Notes: generated by a model from the sequence alone, not told the origin. DNA of 64,000 nt from Crotalaria pallida (GCA_037953625.1 CM075656.1:90105001-90169000), one strand, 5' to 3'; positions 45,300 through 59,070 are shown, counted from the first letter of the stretch. A program made the numbers and translations.

Positions 45300-45884
45300 A
45301 GGCTTAAAACCACTTTTGGTTCCTAAGTATTTTCATTAGGCGATTTTATTTTGGTTCATTTATTTTTCCCTTTCACGATTACGGTTCTAAACTTTGCACA
45401 ATTTGTAATGGTAGTCTCTCTGTCACTTTTCTGTCAACACAGACGTGGCTAACGATGTAACACACGTGCACAATAAACTTGCTTGAATTTCCATTTCACA
45501 TTTTATATAAAAAAAAATATAAAATATTAGTAGTCTTAAATACATTTTTAGACTCTCAACTTTTCATGTTGATCTGCACTTTGATCCCTCATTTTTTTTT
45601 CTTGCTTGCCATTTTAGTCTTTCGTCTATTAGCTTTCCACATTATGCACTATTAGAGTATCAGTCCTTTTGTCCTATCTAAGTTTAATTGTTGATAAATA
45701 AAATTGACATGGTGAACAGTAGAACATGTCTTTCTCAGATAATACGTTGGATTATTTTATTTATTTTTCAAAAAAAAAATAAAAACTAATAAATAATATA
45801 AAATAATTTTCAAATATATAATTGGTAACCTGTCACGCTGTCACTTATATTATTTGACACAAAAAATAGAAGAAAAAAAATTTA

Positions 45885-47080
45885 GCCACCCCATAGACAA
45901 ATTTATGCACCCCATTTTTTGGTGAAAATACAAAAATAGCCTTAGTACCCCATCCTACTGTCACCTTTGTCCCTTACTGTTACACCTTTCACACCCCACT
46001 TCTCTTCCACCCTTCACACCCCATTTCTCCTTCCTCCATACATACCCTCTCATACCCACTCTTTCCTCTTCCATCATGGTCCACCGCCACTCATCTTGTT
46101 GTCGTTGCTCCGTCCACCGCCATGCTCGCTGCCGCCACTTCACGCCCAACCCACACAGTCACAGCGAGGGAGGAAGACACTCACTTCAACGGTGTCCAAC
46201 ACCATCAACATTCCCCCACCGACGCACCACCCACACCCCACCACACTCTTTCCCTTTCCTTCCTTCTTCTTCCTCTTTTCTCTGTTTTTTTTTTAAATTT
46301 CGACCTCGGGTCGTGAGGCCCCTCACAACCGGGGTCGTGAGGAGTCTCACTACCGGGGTTGTGACACGACCTATATGATGGGGTGGATCGTGAGGCGCCC
46401 CACGATCCCAGTTGTGAGGCTACCTATATAATGGGGTGGGTAGTGAGGCTCCTCACGACCCTAGTAGTGAGGGGCCTCACGACCCGAGGTCGAAATTAAA
46501 AAAAAAAATCGTCGGAGTCGTGAGGTACCTCACGACCCAAGCTTTTACCAGGTCGTGAGCTATGTCCCGACACGATGATGAGCTCCATATTTTCATATTT
46601 TCTTCACATAAGACAACTACCATGCATCCAAAAAACGACATTTAAATGGAATAAAGGATTTATGAGGTTATTTCCTTCAAAGTTATTTCTTCTGAAAAAA
46701 AAAGCCGAGGTCGTGAACGTCCTCACGACCCAAGGTTTTTTTGGTCGTGAGGATCCTCACGACCGATCAGTGATCAGGAAAAAAAAGGGTTCGAAATAGT
46801 GTCTGCAACTTACCTTCTTCTACACGTTATTCACGACTTGATTTTATGATTTGCCTTAATGTCCTCAATAGTGATAATGTTCATGGGATTAATGGGAATG
46901 AAATGAAAAGGGGTTTGTGTGGAGAAATGGAATGAGATGTATTGTGGAGTGTGGGGTGTGGTATGGGGTGTGAAGTAGTGTGATGAAAGATAAGTATTTT
47001 TTATGGGAAATTTTTTCAAAGGGTATTTTGGGATTTTTGAATATTAGTGGGGTGCGTAAATTACTCCATGGGGTGTCAAA
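45885..47080. mobile_element. Inner non-autonomous element with CACCCCAT ends
   Basis: CCACCCCATAGACAAATTTATGCACCCCA at the left corresponds to the complement of the right end, CACCCCATGGAGTAATTTACGCACCCCA. It contains a CT-rich stretch (45960-46290) whose open frames look like low-complexity artefacts, and the hairpin array at 46308-46765. The class is uncertain. Confidence 0.55.
46308..46765. repeat. Array of about ten short GTCGTGAGG palindromes
   Basis: Repeated hairpins of the form GGTCGTGAGG-NN-CCTCACGACC, with 9-10-bp arms and 2-bp centres. Clear examples are near 46308, 46444, 46467, 46517, 46710 and 46743, with more degraded ones between. The centres differ (CC, CT, GG, TA, AT), while the arms stay constant or change in matched pairs. 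Confidence 0.85.
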
Positions 47081-47456
47081 ATTGGCACCCAAAATAGAAT
47101 AGAAGGGTTCACAACCACTTAGCCCATTCTAAAAGTTAATTTCAGCCTAATTTTTTGCATTTTTCATAAAATTTCAGCAAGGCTATTGTACATTCAACAT
47201 TTAGCCACGTCAATATCATCATACACTTTTTGGGCAAAAAGGTAACAAAGGGATTAACGTTGCAAAACATGCAAATTTAATAGACCATAATTAAAAAAAT
47301 TAAATTAAAAGAGCTAAAATCGCCAAATAAGAAAAACTTATATTAAAGTTCAAAAATTCATTTAACCAAAAAAAAAAAAAATTCATAGTTTACAAGTCGC
47401 ATGCAATATGCTCTCTCCGTGGCATTGTCTTGTTTGTGTCTCCATTCTTTACTTTT

Positions 47457-47563
47457 TTTTTTTTTTTTGGTTTACATTGGAGGTCTGGGACTAGAACCCA
47501 TGACTTGGGGAGAGAGAAATCCTAAGTACCCCTGCAGCCACCAACTGGGCTGTCTTACGCGGA
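47457..47563 (-). mobile_element. tRNA-derived SINE with 17-bp target duplication
   Basis: CTCCATTCTTTACTTTT at 47440-47456 and 47564-47580, exact. A T-run at the left is the minus-strand tail. Box B (GGGTTCTAGTCCC) and box A (AGCCCAGTTGGTGGC) can be read on the minus strand. Same family as 22119-22229. Confidence 0.92.
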
Positions 47564-47983
47564 CTCCATTCTTTACTTTTATGATCTCACACTTCTACTT
47601 CTATTGCTACTATTATTTTAGCTCGGGATTTTGTTGTTGATGCTAGAACCTTGGTGATTGATTATAATATGTAGGAGGCTTGATCTGATCCTAATAAATC
47701 ATAAAACCTAACCTTGGTGATTGATATATAATATGTAGAGGCCAGGTGATTAATTATTCATGTGGTGTAAGTGGACTAAGTTCACAACAAAACGGTTCGT
47801 ATAAGTAACAATAAGATTATGAGAATAAAAGAGAATTTAAAATTAGAATTGGAGTGAATTGATAATTTCCTAAAAAATCAAAGAAATCATTGAGTGATCC
47901 TTAAGAAAAATTTCCCATTTAAGAATTCACTTTTGAAATTCATGATTCTGTTAAGACAGAATGGTATACTATTTTATTTTTTT

Positions 47984-48199
47984 TAATGTATTTTTTGGCC
48001 CGTTGCACACGTTTTCTCAAGAGCACCTTTAATATCAAGGAACCCTTGAGACTAATCTTGCACGAGGTCGCGTTTTTATGCCTCTCCCAGCACGGCGTGT
48101 TAACCGGGAATCGAACCTGATGAGACTTCTTAGTCTCAGGCCACATTCCCAAGTTCTCACGTTGGCAGAATCGCACCACTTGAGCTAACCCCGTTGGTC
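47984..48199 (-). mobile_element. tRNA-derived SINE with target duplication
   Basis: GAATGGTAT at 47959-47967 and 48200-48208, with a T-rich tail at the left. Minus strand: TTAGCTCAAGTGG (box A) and GGTTCGATTCCC (box B) in order. Other members: 4887-5096 and the fragment at 29557-29646. Confidence 0.85.
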
Positions 48200-48242
48200 G
48201 AATGGTATTACCATTTTAAAGTATTGCTCTCGTTTTACATTA

Positions 48243-48514
48243 CTCCCTCCGTTCCATATTATCTGTCACTTTAGCATTTTTAACTTGTTCCAAATTATTT
48301 GTCGCTTTAGAAATTCGAGGATGTATTAATTGATTTTTTCCACCTTTAACCTTGCATTTAATATTTTGAAATATGTGAAATGAGTGATAATTAATGTACT
48401 TTGAGGGTATTATAGTAAAGTTATTTAATAATTCTCTTGAAAATTGAAATATTAAATGACTTTCTTAATCTGTGTGAAATTGCTAAAGTGATAGTTAAAT
48501 TGGAACGGAGGGAG
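48243..48514. mobile_element. Stowaway MITE, 272 bp
   Basis: TA at 48241-48242 and 48515-48516. Ends CTCCCTCCGTTCCATATTAT and TTAAATTGGAACGGAGGGAG. Reverse-oriented relative of 17367-17639. Confidence 0.92.
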
Positions 48515-48551
48515 TATAACTATATGTTGTCAACTAATGTAAGTATTACTA

Positions 48552-48977
48552 CCTTCACCCCTATATATAAGATTCCTTTAGAGATTTCGCATCCATTAAA
48601 AAAGCTGGTTAATTTTGTTGCAATCCTGTTATTCAAACATCTGTATTTGACATCTGTACGGGACACCTGTCTTTTTAGGTAAAAACTGGTGGATCCTACA
48701 ATTTCTCTTTCTTACAAGACCCACAAGTTTTTACCTATGAAGGCAGGTGTCAACCCGGATGTTAGATAAACATTTTCAATTGTATTGGAAATGTAAACAT
48801 TTGATATGTCTTTTTAAAATTACTCTATTAATATTATTGGAAATCTAAAAAATGCTAAATAATTAGGGGTATTTGTGAAAATAAGAAATTAATGATCATT
48901 GAAAATTGATATAAAATCTTATAAACATGGACAAAATAAAAATATTATAAAGGCCTTATATTTATGGATGAAGGTAG
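48552..48977. mobile_element. Stowaway-type MITE interrupted by another MITE
   Basis: Outer ends CTACCTTCACCCCTATATAT and TATTTATGGATGAAGGTAG. The middle (about 48620-48775) is a separate inverted-repeat element: AACATCTGTATTTGACATCTG...GGTAAAAACT is opposed by the complement of AGTTTTTACCTATGAAGG...CGGATGTTAGATAAACATTTT. Confidence 0.65.
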
Positions 48978-48990
48978 TAATAAGCTACTA

Positions 48991-49405
48991 TTTCCTCCGC
49001 TCTTTATTATAAATAACCGAAATCACATTTATATTAAGAAAATTGATTTTTGTTATAAATAACCAAAATTATACTTATTAAGAAAGTTAGTTGAATGTAT
49101 TTACTCTTTTCAAATTCAAAATTGCATTAAATATGAAACAAAAATTAAATAAAATCACTATTTTCTATGAATATTTTATGAATAATTATACTAAAAATAT
49201 AAATTAATTAATTTTTTTTATATATTTGAGATAATTAAAGACCGAAGAGAATATAAATAATTAATTATTTTTATATATTTGAGATAATTAAAGACCGAAG
49301 AGAGTATCTGATTTGTTGAGTTGAACACCCAAACTTGCACTGGTGTTCAATGTTTATTGTTCCATGTTTTAGTCAACTAATGATAGAAATAAGCATGCAT
49401 GTAAA
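48991..49405. other. Decayed Stowaway-like sequence, then spacer
   Basis: 48991-49305 starts TTTCCTCCGCTCTTTATTAT and ends TAAAGACCGAAGAGAG before TA. A 45-bp segment (TTTATATATTTGAGATAATTAAAGACCGAAGAGA) is duplicated in tandem at its right end (about 49219-49305). Confidence 0.5.
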
Positions 49406-49560
49406 CTATGAACAACGTGGACACTTGTCCTTTAATCAAGGAATCTCGAGTTTGAACTTTAGATATGAAACAACCACCACTGGGGAGACCTCTATCACGC
49501 GGTTGAATCGATGAATTGAATTCTGGATAAATCATATCTGGTATTGTGCTTTTCAAAAGA
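49405..49560 (+). mobile_element. Diverged SINE, family of 22708-22883
   Basis: TCTCGAGTTTGAACTTTAGATATG and CCACCACTGGGGAGACC, then GAATTCTGGATAAATCATATCTGG, follow the order of the 22708 copy. Target duplications not found. Confidence 0.6.
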
Positions 49561-50147
49561 AAAAATTGTATATTGTACCAAAAATTAAGCAAAATATCTA
49601 TCAAGTTTGGCCGGTAGTAAATCAACTAATTAAATTGAATAGTTGATTAGTGAAAAATTGAAAATTATTGGATGATCCTAAACTATCACAACCACGTCAT
49701 CCATAATCCAAATATTGACAGTAAAATTCGGTTAAAAATAAAAGAGATAAAATAAAAAATAATTAATTTTATTATTATATTAAATTATTATTTATGGATC
49801 ATACATGATTGGTGATCCAAAACTAATCTCTGAATTGATTTCTCTTCACCCTTGTATAACTAAATGATTTTCTTGATCAAGTATATCATATAAACTACAC
49901 GGTGCACACGAAAGTGAGACACGAGTAATTGAAAGTCAAGTTTAATGGTACTAAAGACATGCTTGTTGTGGAACTGGTAGTAGCTATAGATTAAAGGATG
50001 AACATTAACGTGCTATATACTCCAAACAAAAACAAGATATATAAAATGTGTGCTTGCATGTTAGACTATATATGTCCAACTTATATCTTCACATTCAAAA
50101 GCAGAAACAAACTCTAAAATTGAAAAGAAGCTAAGCCTTCTTTCCCT
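49561..50147. other. AT-rich spacer, includes the LEA 3' UTR
   Basis: No separate gene. The LEA transcript must end here. Confidence 0.4.
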
Positions 50148-52359
50148 CTAAGAATCCTTGCTCTCACCATAACCCTTCCCACCACCTCTTTTCAATTCCA
50201 CAACATCATCATCAAATCCTACCACCACCCCATCTTTCCCGTCACGATCATCGTCATCTTTCCCAACCACCGTCTCCTTGATCTTTTGTGTGGTATCCTT
50301 TGCTGCCTCCCACGCCCCTTGCACCGTTTCCTTTGCCTTCTCCCCTACATTCTTCACCGTCTCGGCCGCCGACCCCGCCGCATCCTTGGTTTTCTCCTTG
50401 GCACCATATGCACCATCCTTGGCTCTATCTTTCATGTAGCCCGCCGTGTCGGCAACCCTATCAGCCCCTTCCTTGGCCTTCTCCTTTGTCTCATGAGCAT
50501 ACTCTTTTGCTTTCTCTGTTGCTTTGTTTGCACCTTCTTTGGTCTTCTCAGCAATTGTTCCTGCAGCATCTTTAGCACCCTCCTTTGTCTCATGTGCATA
50601 CTCTTTTGCTTTCTCTGTTGCATTGTTTGCACCTTCTTTGGTCTTCTCAGCAATTGTTCCTGCAGCATCTTTAGCATCCTCCTTTGTCTCATGTGCATAC
50701 TCTTTGGCTCTGTTTGAACCTTCTTTGGCTTTATCAGCAAATGTTCCTGCAGCATCCTTAGCATCTTCCTTGGTCTCGTGCGCATACTCTTTGGCTCTGT
50801 TTGTGCCTGAGGAGGTGTAAGGTGAGCAAGTAAATGTGACCCTTCACTTAATTTCCAATACATTAAAAAAAAATATAGATATCATATTACATATTTGACA
50901 TCACTTTAGATGAATCTTATCTATTAGATTGAAGCAAGATTTGTATGAACACGTGTTAATTGAACACAAACAATCAGTTACGTGATTCAACAACAAAAAT
51001 TATTAAACTCTCTTACTCCTCTTACATATTCGATCACTTTAGAGTAATTGTGTCTATTAGATTGAAGCAATATTTGTATGAACATGATGTGTTCAATTGA
51101 CACATACAATCAGTGCCAATTATTAAAAACACAATAAGTTCTTGCTAAAGAGTTACTTAGATATACAGTGCCAAATGTCAATATAACATAGCTTTCTAAA
51201 TGATAAATCCTTAGGAAAGTTATTTTTATTTCAATTTGAATTTTCAAAAACTTAATATAAAAAATATTGAATATTGATAATATACTTTGTATTCGAATTT
51301 TTTATTACCTTCTTTAGTTTTATCAGCCATGGAACCAGCCACGTCTTTTGTCTTCTCCTTTGCATCCTCTGCATACTCCTTGGTTCTCTCTTTCATTTCA
51401 TGTGCTCCCTCTTTAGTCCTATCAATCCCTTCGTTCACCCAATCTTTGGCTCTATCCGCCGTTTTTGAGTCTGCCTCACTTCTTGCACTTGTTGAATCAT
51501 AGACCCAAGTATCTGCTCTTGAATCTCTGGTTCCTTCTGCTGCATTTCTCAACTACCAAAAAAAAAATTAATAATAAAAATCCACTTTAGAAAATCAAAG
51601 AAAATTAAGCCATAAGATCGAGCTATGTTATTTGTTTGGACAACAATCCCTTTTTACACACATAACAAGAAACTAAGCTACTGAAGCTACTCAAAAGGAA
51701 GAAGATTACTATACAAAACTAATAATAAAACAACATAACTTTTGATTTCATCAGTTTTTGTCACCTGAGTTGAGTTTGAACCTTCTGACACTTGATATCC
51801 GTTTCCAACTGAGCTGGTTCTTGGCTACTTTTAATTTCATTGTTTATTAATAGCTAAATAATAATGCACTAATTAAATGCAACAAGAATCCTTAAAACTA
51901 ATGAGAGTCATACAAGTGAAATGATCTTAAATAATTAAGAATATTTCAGAATACAATTAATAATTTATTTTATTATTTATAATACAATACTTAATAATAA
52001 TCATCCTACTATTCTGGAAATAGACTTGCTCCCACTTTTATTAGGCCAAACAACATATAGCCATATATCATTACTTTACTGAGTTACTCTTTAGTGATCA
52101 AGACATGATTTCTCAGATATTGGCTCATACTCACATAAATCAAAATATTGTCTCATATGTTGTCTAAAAATGTTACACCAAAAACATCTGTGGCTAAAAT
52201 GAGATATGAACTTACGTTTGAATAGTTATTGGAAGCGGAGGCAAAGACGATCCTAGAGGGTTTTTGGGAAAACCTAAGGTGGAGTGAAGGTGTGTAGGTG
52301 AACGAGAATGACTTTGAGAAGCGGAAGATGGCGTTTCTGGCTATGAACATGGTTGCCAT
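50148..52359 (-). CDS. Group 3 LEA protein, predicted mitochondrial
   Basis: Late-embryogenesis-abundant group 3 (LEA_4) proteins are unfolded when hydrated and become amphipathic helices on drying, protecting membranes and enzymes. Four exons: 52216-52359, 51765-51824, 51309-51552 and 50148-50806. All introns are GT-AG, the frame is kept, and the total is 368 residues. Exon 1 (48 residues, MATMFIARNAIFRFSKSF...) is rich in Arg, Ser and Phe with no acidic residue, like a mitochondrial presequence. Exon 2 gives a Ser/Asn linker. Exons 3 and 4 hold many 11-residue units of the TKEGAKDAAGT / EKAKEYAHETK kind, in longer near-identical blocks of about 30 residues. The end is acidic (GKDDDDRDGKDG). 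The design is that of the pea mitochondrial LEA protein, hence the location call. Frames on the opposite strand are repeat shadows. Confidence 0.92.
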
Positions 52360-52478
52360 ATTTTTTTTTTCTTCTTCAAGTAGTGATGGTTTGGTTTTGT
52401 TACTTTGTTCTTCTTATCTTTGGTGAAGAATTTCATCTGTTTATTAAAGCTCGAATGGTACGTTGAGGTCCGAAAACT

Positions 52479-52561
52479 GCATGTTATAAAGAAAAGGTGG
52501 CACAACAGCATGTTGCCACTTGTGATACAATTTGCCACGTGTTGTACTCAATTCGCCACGT
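52479..52561 (-). promoter_or_regulatory. LEA promoter: TATA, RY and ABRE-like motifs
   Basis: Upstream of the LEA start, on the minus strand: TTTATAA at about 52485-52491, CATGCA (RY core) at 52479-52484, and two ACGTGGC motifs (52534-52542 as a palindromic CCACGTG context, and 52555-52561). ABRE plus RY would fit ABA-dependent seed expression. This is inference from short motifs. Confidence 0.5.
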
Positions 52562-54821
52562 TCTTCATTGATGACTAAGAGATAGCTACACATAGTGAAT
52601 TCTAAATCTAAATAAACTAAAATACATCATACACTCGCTTCGGATAATGTTGTGTATGCTATTTTATACTATTCCTGTGTTAAGTTAAGAATGGTCGGCT
52701 TAGTTATATGTCTGTTTTAGCTTGATTGTATTAGGTGCAATCTTGTGTATAGAAATAGAAAATCTGTTGTTGATATTAAACATAAGGGGAAGGGTAAACC
52801 ATGCATCGGTGCATGGTTTAATTTTTTATTTTTTTTTCAAATTTTTTTAATACAGATTTATTCAGAATATTTTTTAACACAAGTTTGTATATAGATTTAT
52901 TAGAATCTGTAAATTTTGAATACAGTTTTACTTAATACAGTTTTTTAAGAACACAGAGTAAAAAATAAATAAATCCAAATTATAAAAATCACTTCATATC
53001 CGTAAAAAAAAACACATAGAATATTTTTTAATTGATTAAATTTTAAAAAAATAAATAAAAAACCCAGAAATAAAGGCATGCACCGGTGCATGTTATATGT
53101 TTACATGCACTGGAGCCTCAGCCTAAATATAAAATGGTAGTTATAAATGTTGAGTTCTTTGAAATTAATTTCTTTTTTAAAAAAATTTATATTTTACTAT
53201 ATTTCATTTTGGTTTTATTCTAATTATAAATATAAATAAAAAATATTACTTTCACATTATATTTTACTCCCCGTTAATTTTTTTAGATAAGAAAAAACAT
53301 TTATTAAGAATAGGAAGCAAAAGATATACTTCCAGCCACGAGAAAAACAATATCCAAATTACAACATGAGGAAATCTAAAAATTAACTTTATTAATATTA
53401 TTGGAAATCTAAACATTTTTAATTAATGATTATTAAAAATTGATATATAATCTTATAAATAGAGACAAAATAAAAGTGTCAAAATAATATTATTCAGAGA
53501 CGTATGTAATATTTCTTTGAATAAATCTAGCCCTTTAGGATCACTCAAGGCAAAAAACAATATTTGATTAAGTAAATATTTTTTCACTCTTGCCAGATCC
53601 AACAATTAAATCTCGACAGTTCAATATAATGTTGGGACATTTTGGCCCGAGGCATAACTCATTGTGTTTATAACGTAACTAATCAAGTCATTTTTCTCGA
53701 GATTAATTACACTTGGACGGTGTTCTAACGAAGAAATACAATAGTCTAACCAGTTTCCATGCAAACACTAAAATTTCCAAGATGTGTCCACCCTGCGAAG
53801 TCTGTGTGTACTATTTCCTAATGAGTTTTAATCTACAAATCCCCTTTTTTTTTTCTCAAATCCCAATTTTACAAATAGTTCCAAAATATTCCTCTTTAAT
53901 TTTTAGTAACCTCTTCCATTATTCAAAGCAATTTCTCAAACCCCACTCTCTTTATTCAACTCTTCCCCTCCCCCTACTCTTTCATTGAAGCAGACCACCA
54001 CCACTAACAACCATCCAACTCGTGCTTTTTGTTTTTTGTTTTTCGTTCTTTTTTTTTTTCTTCCAAGCTTCATTTTTTTTCTCTCCATTCTTATCTGTTG
54101 AAGGTACATTCTCTGCTTTATTTTTTTTCCTTTTCTTTGATTCTCTGCTTCGTTCTTGTCCATTCTTCTCTTGTTCTTCGTTTGTGTTCGCTTTTTTTAA
54201 CTGTTTCAAAAATTCCGACAAAAAAATTCCAACACCCCATGTCATAAAACATTCTCTTTTTTAACTGTCTTGATTACGGGGGTATCGGAATTTATTGAAA
54301 CATTATTTTTTTATATTTAAAAAATTCCAACACCCCATGTCATAATTTCAAAAAATTTCAACACTAGTTTATCGAAATTTATAGTTACGTAAAAAAATAA
54401 AAACAAAAAAATAAGAAATTTACTTTCAACAATATGTATGCAAAGTCTATTGAACGAGGAGAAAGCTTTTTTTTTTTTAAGATAAAAGTGTTTTGGTGTT
54501 TCATGAAGAGAAGAAGGTAAAAGATGAAAGTAAAAGAAAGTGGATAATTGAATTTGGGGTTGGAAAAGAAGAAGAGACACTTTTTTTTTTTGGTGAAAGA
54601 AGAAGAGACACTTTGTTTAGTGAAGAAGAAGGACAAGGGGTTTGGGAAAGGAAGGAGTGAATGGGATTTGAAATGGTGTTTTTGACTTTTCTCAATTAAA
54701 ATGGATTTGGGCTTAAAATGGATTTGGGCCTAATGTACAGAGTTTGTAGACTAAAACTCTTTCCTAATCATGCATCATGCAAAAATAGACTTTGCCATAA
54801 AACATAGGGCATTACTTCCAT
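52562..54821. other. Intergenic, repeats but no gene
   Basis: Two related segments near 52790-52830 and 53070-53110 share GGTGCATG around an AT-rich core and may be ends of a small element. 53940-54260 is CT-rich and 54470-54660 GA-rich, with local duplications (AATTCCAACACCCCATGTC at about 54225 and 54326; GAAGAAGAGACACTTT twice near 54570-54615). Open frames here on both strands are low-complexity. Confidence 0.4.
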
Positions 54822-55004
54822 GCAACCTAATTTTGAGTTGTTGTCATACAATCTTTTGTTTAACCAATAATATTTTGCCATCTCACGTATTTTTGGGTTG
54901 ACACTTATGAGTTTTGACTTTTTAAAAAATAACACGACAACAATACATGAGGTGGCAATGCCTCATTGGTTCATACAAAGGATTGTTTAGCAACAACCCA
55001 AAAT
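54822..55004. mobile_element. MITE with TGCAACCTAATTTTG ends
   Basis: TGCAACCTAATTTTGAGTTG at the left matches the complement of the right end (TGCAACCTAATTTTGGGTTG) over 20 bp with one difference, then (A)CAATC(T/C)TTTGT on both sides. Related to 28806-29030. It lies about 350 bp past the RPS6 stop codon. Confidence 0.8.
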
Positions 55005-55355
55005 TAGGTTGCATAATAGAAATTTCCTAAAACATAATCGTCTTCTTTTACCACCCAAATATTTCCAATTCTCTGCGACGCTACAAGAGAATAATGAAGT
55101 TTATATCACACTGCACGATATAAATCATAGCATGATAAACAATAAAAATACGAAGGTCTACAGATAGCAACTACAGATTTAACCACTGGTAATCCAACAA
55201 GGTAAAATACTTCAATTATATTGAACTGTCAAACAGACTAAAGAACAGTTTAAAAACAAAGTATTTTAAAAGGCAAAATAACATGTCGCAAGCATCATGA
55301 AATAATACTAACAAAACAAGGGCAAAGATTAAACTTCGCCATATCTAAAAGCAGC

Positions 55356-57256
<1,901 letters not shown>

Positions 57257-57329
57257 TTTGAGATCTCGAGTGTAGAGAGCTGTGCGCGCGCTGCTGAGCT
57301 TGAAGGTAAACGAGAGAGAGAAAGAGAAA

Positions 57330-57409
57330 TTAGGGTTTTTAATCACCAACGAGGTTTGTGAGCTTCAGTGATTGGATTGGGCCTAACAACTTGTTTTGAA
57401 TGGCCCAAA
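57330..57409 (-). promoter_or_regulatory. RPS6 promoter: telo box and site II motifs
   Basis: On the minus strand AAACCCTAA (telo box) lies at 57330-57338. Upstream are AGGCCCAA (57377-57384) and TTTGGGCCA (57401-57409), i.e. TGGGCY site II motifs. A second telo-box sequence, in the other orientation, is at 57483-57491. The pairing of telo box and site II is well known in plant ribosomal-protein promoters. The leader is pyrimidine-rich (CTCTTTCTCTCTCTCG). Confidence 0.8.
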
Positions 57410-57491
57410 GTAGAGACCCACCTCTTCACGTGCCAATAATACTTTTTGAGTTATGGAACTCAAACCCCAAAAAATTGATCCTAAACCCTAA

Positions 57492-58984
57492 TTAATGAAG
57501 GAAATCTCCAAAACACCCTCGTCTTTGATCTCCATTCTTCTTGATAAATTATTAGGTAGTCCCGGATACATCACTATCATCTGATATTTATTTTTTGAAT
57601 TTTTTTTAACTAAAAAATAAACTGTGAACGATTTAGATGAATTCTGAACCATATTGTCCATAACTAACTAATAGTTTCACCTTTCTTCTTCCTATAACCT
57701 TAACCAATTGTAATCCCCAAAGGTATCGTGTTTTCTCCCTTCCCCTAGCACCTTTCATACACCAACAGCACCTTCATTCCATGCACCTTACAACTTTTTC
57801 CTTCTTCTCATTGTCACCCTCTCATTGACACCTCCCTTTCTTCCTCCTCACACACACAATTCGTAGATGTTCGAGTTTGAATTGGTGTGGGCTAATCTAC
57901 CAAGCAGTGATTGTGGCGATTGAATGAATTCCATGGTGGTTCGGTCGTCGGTGGTCATGGTTTGGGATTCACCACAAATGGGGAGGGACAACGTCAAATG
58001 TGCGAATGCAAGTTCTAGTCTCTCTCTACTTGCACCTAGAGTTGCGGCTAAAAGTTTTGTTTTGTGAGCAATCGGGAGGAGTAGATGGTGATTGTGGTAT
58101 TTTCTGGGTGTTGTGAGGTTTTTGTGGTCGTGTGGTGTTATGAGAGGGGCAAATGATGGTGATGGTATCATGTCTGCGGCAATTTGCAGTTTTTTGATGT
58201 TGAGAGTGGAATGGCGACAGCGTTAGCGATGGCAACAATTGTGGGGTGCAAAAGAAGGTGTGAGTGGTGGATGGTGGGTGTGGAAGAAGAAGAGTAGGAA
58301 TGTTAGTTTTGGGGGTTTTAGAAAAATGAGGTTCAGAATCCAAATACATGGGGAAAATTCAAAACTCGTAATTTTTTTTTTGGCAAAGTAGTTCATTCAA
58401 AATAAATGTTTTGGGTGTGTCCAAATCACACCACCTAATAATTTCTCAACTTTGGCCAAGAAAATCCGATTTTGTTGGTCTTGGAGAAAATTAAAAGTAC
58501 AATCCAAGTTGTAGACATGGGATTGGGATGGGGTCTTGGATTGCAAAACAATTAAATATTTAAGTTAAACTCTTCCTATTAAATAAAGATGTGATTTAAT
58601 TTTTAAGTTTCTTAACTTTTTTAAAAAATTGTCGATATATATCTACTTTTAAGTATTATTTAAATTATAATTCATAGGATCAGATAGATCAACGAGATAA
58701 CTCTTTCTCATTATGCTAATTCACCAAACTTTGGATAATAACATAATGAAACAGAGTATCATATCATATCATGTCTTTCTTATCCTATCTATCAAACGAG
58801 TAAGTGGATAAGATGGGATAGTTCAACAGGATAATTATATTTAGCCTATTGGATTTCCAAACTCTATATTGAAATAGAATAGGACAAACTATATATCATA
58901 TCTTGTCTCCCTTATCATATACACCAAAGGAGCACTAAAAGCTTTTTTTACTTTTTGTTATAGGCAAAGTTTTGATGGGGAAAT
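57492..58984. other. Intergenic; GT/CA-skewed block without identified gene
   Basis: 57700-58330 is strongly strand-skewed (plus strand rich in GGTGGT/GTGGTCG after 57870). It has open frames on the minus strand (57848-58171, 58026-58349) of Pro/His/Thr-rich low complexity. No domain or conserved family was seen. It may be a transposon remnant. 58700-58940 holds repeated ATCATATC / TTATCCTATC motifs. Confidence 0.35.
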
Positions 58985-59070
58985 GAAATTGTGTGGTGCC
59001 AAGGTTCGAACTAAGTGCTTACACTATATATTTTGCAGTTTTACCAATTGAACTATCTCTTAAAAACGTT
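58985..59070 (-). mobile_element. Possible SINE fragment
   Basis: Minus strand gives GATAGTTCAATTGGTAAAAC (box A-like) and TAGTTCGAACCTTGG (box B-like) with tRNA-like spacing. No target duplication seen. Confidence 0.4.

Larger units (their letters stand above)
45300..47364. mobile_element. Mutator-like element with a second element nested inside
   Basis: Left end GGCTTAAAACCACTTTTGGT, with GGCGATTTTATTTTGG further in, resembles the foldback units at 15.6-16.8 kb. The right end read in reverse gives TTATTTGGCGATTTTAGC. Both sides contain ACGTGGCTAA about 150 bp inward. Target duplications are not clear. No transposase is present. Confidence 0.5.

Noticed and set aside
45961..46378. Pro/His/Ser-rich and Trp/Glu-rich proteins on both strands
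   Set aside because: Low-complexity frames in a CT-rich part of a transposable element, with no domain and no codon support.
50432..50863. Basic Met/Arg/Lys-rich minus-strand protein and Leu/Cys-rich plus-strand proteins at 50286-50820
   Set aside because: They are other-frame shadows of the repetitive LEA exon.
57848..58349. Pro/His/Thr-rich minus-strand ORFs near RPS6
   Set aside because: Low complexity from strand-skewed DNA, with no family match or splice context.
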